Assembly (NCBI GenBank): GCA_016717285.1
Contig: JADKFU010000005.1
Location: 1 to 64,000 of the forward strand
Direction of reading: 5' to 3'
Source: Chitinophagaceae bacterium
GTDB lineage: Bacteria > Bacteroidota > Bacteroidia > Chitinophagales > UBA10324
DNA: 64,000 nt
This document shows, piece after piece, positions 57,783 to 64,000 of this stretch (the stretch's first letter is position 1; each line of letters starts with the position of its first letter). The notes under the pieces are model-generated. The model was not told the origin of the DNA. It saw nothing but the letters and a program-made list of their open reading frames with translations, and made no database searches. A program made the translations under genes and the position numbers.

Positions 57783-57856
57783 CATGAAAAACTTCCCTTT
57801 TTATTCAACGTCGCTTTATTGCTGAATGTATCACTTGGTTGTGTGGCTTTAATTCG
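57783..57856 (+). pseudogene. Vestigial signal-peptide-like reading frame
   Basis: An ATG begins MKNFPF; after one base shift the sequence reads LFNVALLLNVSLGC, lipoprotein-like, then soon stops. Within the 440-bp gap before the next convergent gene. Similar in kind to the remnant at 22,400. Confidence 0.25.
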
Positions 57857-58026
57857 AGTGGAGTGAAATGGAAAATTCAAATTAATATCTTTCATCAATG
57901 CTCTCGTACTTATGTCACCGAGATTAATAATGCCTCATTTAGCGGCAAGGAATGTTTGTGCTTTATTTTATCAAGCGACCGCTTTCACTGAATTCTTAAA
58001 TAAGAATTTGTTTTATCCAACTCTTA

Positions 58027-59913
58027 TCAAAGGCAAATGAGGGTATCACATACATTGCAATTAATATCTTTATATGTGACACGGACACATAATTTATTAA
58101 TGATGAGTTTACAATCCCTGGGTACATTAGAAACAGGCAATGATAAATTCATCGGAGTTGAATACGTTCCAGGTGCCAATGGATTGCCTAAATCCCACTG
58201 CAATTGTCCGGGACATTCATTGTTGTTAGCTCCTGGAGGCAACACTATGTTGAATTGGTTATTCCACACAAGGTTGCCCATGGATTGATTAGCAGTTGCA
58301 GGAAATAAGCATCCTCCACTTATAGCATCTATATTACAATTCTTGCAATCTTTTTTATCCCAACTGTATGAGAGGTCTGCAATGCTCACCGTCACTTGTT
58401 GCAAAGAAGTGAGAGCAGTAAAATTTAATTGAATTCCCTGCAAGTTATAAGTTGGATAAGCAGTGCTATTACCCAATGCAATACTTGCAGAACCCAAGGC
58501 CGTCTTGCAAGTTGAACAATCCTTAGAGGAATCAATCGGGCAGGTGGTTTTTAACGCATTCACTACAACGGTAGGCAAACTCCATGCGCCCTGGGTAATA
58601 CCTGATAATTGAATTCCATTAGGTACGATGCTGGCAGGATAATTAATCGGGGTGGGAATAACGCTTAGATGATATGCAGTTGAATTAATTACTATCGGAA
58701 TTCTCCTGCCTATATAAATCTTTCCATCAGGGCCCAATTGGAATTCTCCATAGTCAGGAACACTTGCATTTGTTATTGGGGGAGGAATTATTTGTGTAAT
58801 ATACTGTGAGGAAAAAGATAGAATATTAGGATTGGTAAAATTGGGGATATTGAGATTGATTAATCCAATGTTAATCTGATAGACAGAATTATTTACACTT
58901 GAATTCCCTCCTACAAATAGTTGCTTGCTGTCCGGGGAAAACTCCAATCCATAAATAAATCCTGCTGGCGAACCGGGGAATTGAAACTTTTTGGGATTAG
59001 AAAGTAGTCCGGTATTAATACTAAAATCAAACACCTCCACATATCTATCAGTATAGACTCCCAGTGCAACCAATTTTCCATCCGGAGAAAACTTCATTTG
59101 GCCCACTGCATTTTCGCCATTAGCCTGAGTATTAGCATTAGTAAAAATATTTGTAGGTTCTTGCGGTGTCGACAAGGCTGGAGCGTTGCCGGCTAAAGGA
59201 ACAGTAGTCACTCCGGCAGCAGTTACCTTATAACAAAGAAATCGCTTAGTGTGATTAGGGCTTGATGATGGAGGAATGTTAAAACCATCATGTGGATCAT
59301 AGCCGTGGGCCAATACCCAATAGCTGTTAGTAGTGGCATCATAAATAGCCGTTAATTTTTCAGATACACAAGTTATTAAAGGGAGATTTTTTGTTGCGCT
59401 GGGAATGTATCCATTTAAATGGTTAGCATCAAACACAACTGTTGTAAAACGTAATCCATACGCAAAAAGACTCGGATCATATCCGCCTGCAGGCGTCCCA
59501 ATGCCATGTACAGCACCTTGTCCACTGCTTACGGTAAAAATGTAAAATGTATCGCATTTGCAATCCCTGCAATTCTTTGCTTTAGGCTTGGGAACAATAA
59601 TGGCTGCTTGAGTTGCTGAGACGTTACCATCTAATCCATTTCCGGATTGAACAGGCTGATTGTTGTCATCCAACATCACACTGTTAGTTCTATTCCATAC
59701 TGAGACACCATCAGTATAAAACAAGATATTCCCGTTGACATCATTTGCTACTGCACATCCCTCATTGGAATTCGTATTACCTTGAGGCGTAGTAAAAGAG
59801 GATGTTGATCCACTTATAAATTTGATTCCCGCATTAAATCCGAAATACCATATTTGAGCATTGGAAGATAGTGAGAAGAATAAGAATAGTAACGATAGAA
59901 TTAGTTTGTGCAT
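58027..59913 (-). CDS. Secreted beta-propeller protein with Cys-rich C-terminal part, no sorting domain
   Basis: 628 residues. Signal peptide (LILSLLFLFFSLSSNAQ). The mature protein begins IWYFGFNAGIKFISGSTSSF, with NEGCAVANDVNGNILFYTDG and VSVWNRTNSVMLDDNNQP: the start of a propeller family common in Bacteroidota T9SS cargo. WD40-like blades follow (MKFSPDGKLVALGVYTDRYV; EFSPDSKQLFVGGNSS; FQLGPDGKIYIGRR). The C-terminal third has CxC/CxxC clusters (CRDCKC upstream; CSTC, CKNC, CNVC) and ends CNVCDTLICL with no sorting domain, unlike the others nearby. It may be released or periplasmic. Confidence 0.7.
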   Translation of the reverse strand: MHKLILSLLFLFFSLSSNAQIWYFGFNAGIKFISGSTSSFTTPQGNTNSNEGCAVANDVNGNILFYTDGVSVWNRTNSVMLDDNNQPVQSGNGLDGNVSATQAAIIVPKPKAKNCRDCKCDTFYIFTVSSGQGAVHGIGTPAGGYDPSLFAYGLRFTTVVFDANHLNGYIPSATKNLPLITCVSEKLTAIYDATTNSYWVLAHGYDPHDGFNIPPSSSPNHTKRFLCYKVTAAGVTTVPLAGNAPALSTPQEPTNIFTNANTQANGENAVGQMKFSPDGKLVALGVYTDRYVEVFDFSINTGLLSNPKKFQFPGSPAGFIYGLEFSPDSKQLFVGGNSSVNNSVYQINIGLINLNIPNFTNPNILSFSSQYITQIIPPPITNASVPDYGEFQLGPDGKIYIGRRIPIVINSTAYHLSVIPTPINYPASIVPNGIQLSGITQGAWSLPTVVVNALKTTCPIDSSKDCSTCKTALGSASIALGNSTAYPTYNLQGIQLNFTALTSLQQVTVSIADLSYSWDKKDCKNCNIDAISGGCLFPATANQSMGNLVWNNQFNIVLPPGANNNECPGQLQWDLGNPLAPGTYSTPMNLSLPVSNVPRDCKLIINKLCVRVTYKDINCNVCDTLICL

Positions 59914-60109
59914 TTTTTTAGTTTTTATAAAAATGACATGAAGATTTATGCAACAATGTAATCCTTATTCTAACATTATTTAATTATTCTATATTAATTG
60001 GGGTAGTAAAAAAAAGAAGAAGGTTAAATCATTAGCAGAGAACTTGCCGGCATTCATTATCTCTTTAGATTACAAGGATGTGGAGTAAATTTTAATCAAT
60101 CCATTTTTT

Positions 60110-61924
60110 CTACCACCTAAACACCAATCCCGCACTAGCCCCAAATGCAAAATAATTTGACTTCGCATTTCCCTCGTAAATGGATTTATAAGCGTCAGTA
60201 GTTTTATCAACGAATGTATAACCCGACGACTTATCAGCCATTGGTGCGAACACTACATTGGCGCCAAACTTAAAAGCAAACCTGTCATTGTCGTTGAAAT
60301 TATAACAGGCATCAAATTTTGCATGGAAGGCAATGTTGCTTCGGGTGAAATTTTTTGTTTCGCCGTTGTATTTTTTACCGGAAGCAAAATCGTATCCTGC
60401 CTCATTTAACATATCAAACACAGCCTGAGCGCCTGGCGTTTGGGATTGCGCATTGATGCTGTCTGCAGTCATGAAAACATTCCAGGTGGAGCTGTAATCA
60501 AAATTGTTGTAATAGGTAAAATCATTTTTGTTGATGGAATCAACCTGGTAGAGTCCTTCAAAATCAACAGTGGAGTTGTATTTAGAGGAATTGGTAAATA
60601 ACATGAAAGAAGGCCCGGCGCTGAACTCAATTTCCCATTTGTAAAACCTGGCCGGATCTTTTGGAAGTATAATTTTCCGGTACTTGAAGTACAATGGAAA
60701 ATCTGCGATCCTGTAGGTCAGGTCTTCCTTTGAACCTTCTTCCAGCGTAACAACACGGCGATAATCATTGGTGCCATCATTTGATTTGAAGACATAAACG
60801 GCGGGCGCAGTAACTTCATAAGTAGTTGTAAATTTTGTGTAGTTCGCACCTATTGAAATACCGAAGTTTTTCTTTCTCTTGCCGAAAAAATAAGAGAGGT
60901 CCACACCAATAACAGGACTGATGCTGAAGCCGGGATTTGATAAACTTCCTTTTTGAGATTCAATTAAGTCAACCTCGTTGTAACCAAGCTGATCAGGCTC
61001 CGGCATGTTTAGTTGTGTTGAATTCAACTGGAATCCGACATACTCTGTAATATCGAAATTAGAAACAAAAAAATCGGAAGGACATCCATTGTTTCCGGTT
61101 GAACCATAAATAAAATCGCAGTCATCTTCTGTATCTGCAATTTCGTCGAGGTCACTGTCAGTGCAGCCATTCGCAGTCAGGTCGCCGCGTTGTTCTTTAC
61201 AGTTGTCTTCCTCATCAATCACGCCGTCGTTGTCCGCATCATTGGTGCAACTATCATAAGCTGTTGCAGTAATCCGGATGCTGTTGATCTTCATCGTATC
61301 ATTCTTCACGCGCAATTGTATAAGCATCGTATTCTTTGCTATAAAGTGAAAGGCAGGACTTCCTGTTTCTCTCACGCTCCTGATTGCTGCAACAATTTTG
61401 CCGGTGTCATCTTTGCCGATTTCGATGGACTGCTTATCATACTTATATTTTATCAGGTTCAGTGCAAGCGCGCGACTGGAATCTGCATCAAAAACATATT
61501 GCCGCAATTTTTCTCCTGAAGTAGTTTTGGTAAGCGTAACATTTATGATGGTATCATGCGCATTAAAAGTTCTGTCATATGTGATGTCAGCAATTTCGAT
61601 TTTTATATTTCTGAAATGCAGAGCGAGATCATGTGCATAGAATTCAAATGTTTTTGTGGAAGTTTTATAAGGAGCAGGATCATCTGACGACATTGGATGG
61701 AAGGTCGCATCAATCTCATCATCAACTGTAGCATCGCGCCAAAACAATTCTTTAAATTTATTAAAGCCCCTGATATTAACAGCTTCATTTCCATCTTCAT
61801 GCAAACCGACATTCCACGAACTGATCAGGTCGTTGATCAAAGCAGTATCAGATTTAGCCTTGCCGGTTTGTGCAATGGTAATTACCGGAAGCAGAAATAT
61901 GAAGAGTGTAAGGGTATATTTCAT
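60110..61924 (-). CDS. Outer-membrane beta-barrel protein with TSP3-like linker
   Basis: 604 residues from the ATG at 61,924 (signal peptide MKYTLTLFIFLLPVITIAQ). Residues ~20-230 form a domain with alternating strands (FEFYAHDLALHFRNIKIEIA; TMLIQLRVKNDTMKINSIRI). A calcium-binding TSP3-like linker follows: DNDGVIDEEDNC and DSDLDEIADTEDDCD. The C-terminal ~330 residues are a barrel (IGVDLSYFFGKRKKNFGISI; FHAKFDACYNFNDNDRFAFK) ending GASAGLVFRW. The order 'domain, TSP3, barrel' reverses the usual OmpA layout. No function can be named. Confidence 0.7.
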   Translation of the reverse strand: MKYTLTLFIFLLPVITIAQTGKAKSDTALINDLISSWNVGLHEDGNEAVNIRGFNKFKELFWRDATVDDEIDATFHPMSSDDPAPYKTSTKTFEFYAHDLALHFRNIKIEIADITYDRTFNAHDTIINVTLTKTTSGEKLRQYVFDADSSRALALNLIKYKYDKQSIEIGKDDTGKIVAAIRSVRETGSPAFHFIAKNTMLIQLRVKNDTMKINSIRITATAYDSCTNDADNDGVIDEEDNCKEQRGDLTANGCTDSDLDEIADTEDDCDFIYGSTGNNGCPSDFFVSNFDITEYVGFQLNSTQLNMPEPDQLGYNEVDLIESQKGSLSNPGFSISPVIGVDLSYFFGKRKKNFGISIGANYTKFTTTYEVTAPAVYVFKSNDGTNDYRRVVTLEEGSKEDLTYRIADFPLYFKYRKIILPKDPARFYKWEIEFSAGPSFMLFTNSSKYNSTVDFEGLYQVDSINKNDFTYYNNFDYSSTWNVFMTADSINAQSQTPGAQAVFDMLNEAGYDFASGKKYNGETKNFTRSNIAFHAKFDACYNFNDNDRFAFKFGANVVFAPMADKSSGYTFVDKTTDAYKSIYEGNAKSNYFAFGASAGLVFRW

Positions 61925-61936
61925 CCTGTTTTGCAT

Positions 61937-64000
61937 TTAATGCGCCACCACCATCCGCGTGGCCTTTTTTTGATGATCACTGCTTTCCAATTCAAGATAA
62001 TAAACACCGTTAGGTAAATTCAGATCTTTGATGGTTTCATTACTTTCATAATTATTCTTGATGAAGCTTGTAATAAAGATCACTTCACCCAACGTGTTAT
62101 AAATTTTTGTTTCAATGCTTCCGTACATGTTTCCGGTGAGGAGAAGATTGAAACTGCCGGTTGTCGGATTCGGGTAAGTCTTCAATTTTATAGCAGCATC
62201 CGTTCCTTCATCAATCAGTTTTCCCGGAGGAGCATACGGTCCATTGTAATATACCTTGCTTTGGCAGTCGCTTCTTTTGAGCAAAACCCAAAAACAATAA
62301 GTTGAGGTATCCAATTGTGATCCGCTCAGATATTTTGATTCCGGAACAAATACCTGGTACACCTGGCCGGGAATATTCTGTGGAGGTCCAAGAATCGTAT
62401 CATTCATTTTTAAATCATAACCCCATTGGTAACCGCTGTCAATTGACATGGAGTTATCAGGATAAACCAATACGTTGCCTGGCTGTTTCAGTATAATTTT
62501 TCTTTCTGCAATAGAATCAGGATTGGTTGTAACATTTACTACCTGTATCACGGAATCCGGACAGCCGCCTAATGAATCATTGTTGAAAGCGATGACTTTG
62601 ATCTCCACCTGACCGGTTGTGTTGTTGAAAGAGATAACTGTGTTCGGATTGTTTGCATTGCCAATCTCCACAGCATCAGGAGGATTAGCGGTCCACAGAT
62701 AAGTGACACCATTGGCACCTTGCGGATGATCAATATTAAAATTGATATTGCCTGATCCACCACAAACTGTTACCGGAACAGCATCGGGTGAAAGAGAAGT
62801 GAATGAAGGCAGCGGCGGTGACGGATTTACCTTCACACTCAGTATAGCATGGTTTTCACAGGTTACCACATTGGTATAGGTTAAAGTGAAATCATAATAA
62901 ACGGTAACCGCCGCAAAGGTGACGTTATCTATTGATTCATTTATCAGACTATCATCTCCAGTTCCCGCAGGATTGCCAATACCGGCAATACTATCCCTGC
63001 TCCAACTGAAGTGGGTTCCGCTTGTTGAACTCGTAGCGAGGTAATTAAAGAGAACTCCGTCGCAGATGGAAGTATCTGAGGCGCTGTTCATTTCAGGTGT
63101 AGGGTTTACGGTCACCTGCAAATATTGCAGATTCGTACAGGTATCAATCGTTAAAGAAAAAATATATTCTACCGTGATGGGGTTTTGGGTGGTGTTCGTC
63201 AGCGTTTCATTCACAAAGTTATTTGTACCTGAATTGCTGAAAGGATTGATACCATTTATATGTGGCCTGACCCAGGAGAAGGTGGTGCCTTGTGTCAGAC
63301 TTTCTGCCTGGTAAACATAGAGCATATTATTACAAAGGGTAGTATCAGCATCGCTATTCAGCACCGGCGTAGGGTTAATGGTTATGGTAAAGGAATATAC
63401 CGGACCATCGCACAAATAAGCTTTGGCGTAAACCTCAACTGTATCAATGATAGGAGAGGTTCCTGCATTCAAGGCATCAAAAGCAGGGATGCTACCACTG
63501 CCATTTGTTCCGAAACCAATATCAAGTGTGCCTGACCAGAAATATTCAGCACCGGTAACATTGCTGCTAAACGGGATCCCTGTCACCAACACATCATTAC
63601 AATAAATCTTATTGGCTACAGGATCAACTTTCGCAGATGGGTTTACCGTAACATGTACATTTTGTAAATAAGAACAGGTATCAATAGTCATCGTAAATAC
63701 ATAATCAACAACTATAGGAATATTGGAAGTATTTGTAAGTGTTTCATTGATCAGATTGATGTTGCCTGAAGCCGTTGGATTGCTGATGCCGGGCACAGCG
63801 GCTCTGTTCCAACTGAAGCCAGTTCCGACGGCGGCGCTTTCGGCCTGGTAAACAAATGGAATGCTATCGCAGATGGTGTATGCTGTGTCGGAAGTTAAAG
63901 TGAGTGTTGGATTAACTGTTACAAATAACAAACTGATGTTTTTCACAATTTTGATGTGATAAGGTAACAATGTAGAGTGCTGTAACAGGATTGGCTATTG
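61937..64000 (-). CDS. PKD-like repeat protein with T9SS sorting domain (5' end beyond the window)
   Basis: The visible C-terminal part has at least four PKD-like repeats of about 110 residues with a shared pattern: SDTAYTICDSIPFVYQAES, DTTLCNNMLYVYQAESLTQG, SDTSICDGVLFNYLATSSTS, each with FSW..... and a closing '..TVNP'. A final immunoglobulin-like segment (VTVCGGSGNINFNIDHPQGA) and a sorting domain (LKTYPNPTTGSFNLLLTGN; LPNGVYYLELESSDHQKKAT) follow. An apparent start near 63,970 is spurious: beyond an A/T-run near 63,945 the frame shifts and continues to the window end with CEKNISLLFVTVNP. The stop lies 12 bp before the next gene's start. Confidence 0.8.

Noticed and set aside
63940..63970. 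Start codon of the PKD-like repeat protein near 63,970
   Set aside because: The upstream sequence continues the repeat pattern in another frame across an A/T-run, so the real start lies beyond the window.
1..64000. tRNA, rRNA or riboswitch genes
   Set aside because: No cloverleaf-type or conserved rRNA segment was recognised by eye in any intergenic region; a covariance search would be needed to exclude small RNAs.

Overview
The window is from a member of the Bacteroidota, probably of the Chitinophagales/Saprospiria side; genus cannot be told from sequence alone. Reasons: seven genes carry a type IX secretion (T9SS) C-terminal sorting domain (one of them severed by an insertion sequence), there is a SusC/SusD pair, a TonB receptor with a carboxypeptidase-regulatory-like N-terminus, a fused murF-alr gene, a purH...mreBCD-mrdA-rodA neighbourhood, and a crtI-crtB-crtZ-lycopene cyclase operon.

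Layout. 1-10.3 kb: a LOG-family tail, purH, two secreted/envelope genes on the minus strand, and the cell-elongation operon mreB-mreC-mreD-mrdA-rodA. Nearly every gene here is split by 1-nt indels, mostly in homopolymers, while the protein sequence stays well conserved on both sides; I read this as poor sequence rather than gene decay. 10.4-17.3 kb: a DUF4286 gene, an IS1380-like element that has cut the last residues off a LamG protein's T9SS sorting domain (both halves and the 5-bp target duplication are visible), the fused murF-alr, and an SPFH/prohibitin-like protein. 17.4-29.4 kb: a secreted protein / CPBP protease / SDR / fatty-acid desaturase cluster, a lipoprotein, two paralogous glycine-zipper proteins, a TonB receptor, an HTH regulator, a secreted thioredoxin and an alpha/beta hydrolase. 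29.7-34.8 kb: a tightly overlapping carotenoid operon ending in a glycosyltransferase. 34.9-47.3 kb: accessory region with a 135-bp tandem repeat array and its dispersed copies, an OmpA lipoprotein, T9SS cargo (beta-propeller, gingipain-like C25 peptidase, PNGase F-like amidase), an aldo/keto reductase, a MntA/HepT toxin-antitoxin pair, several gene remnants, and a DUF559 nuclease gene bracketed by large hairpin-rich inverted repeats. 47.3-64 kb: a SusC/SusD pair and a run of large secreted or outer-membrane proteins (sugar dehydrogenase, beta-propeller/FnIII/GEVED protein, Cys-rich propeller, TSP3-linked barrel, PKD-like repeat protein cut by the window end).

How it fits together. The left part is housekeeping (purines, cell-wall elongation, peptidoglycan precursor supply). 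The middle makes and probably glycosylates a carotenoid. The right part is an outward-facing protein and glycan scavenging set (protease, N-glycan amidase, SusCD importer, sugar oxidation) exported by T9SS. The intergenic regions hold at least four distinct dispersed repeat families. The most unusual structure is the DUF559 cassette at 46,661-47,258.
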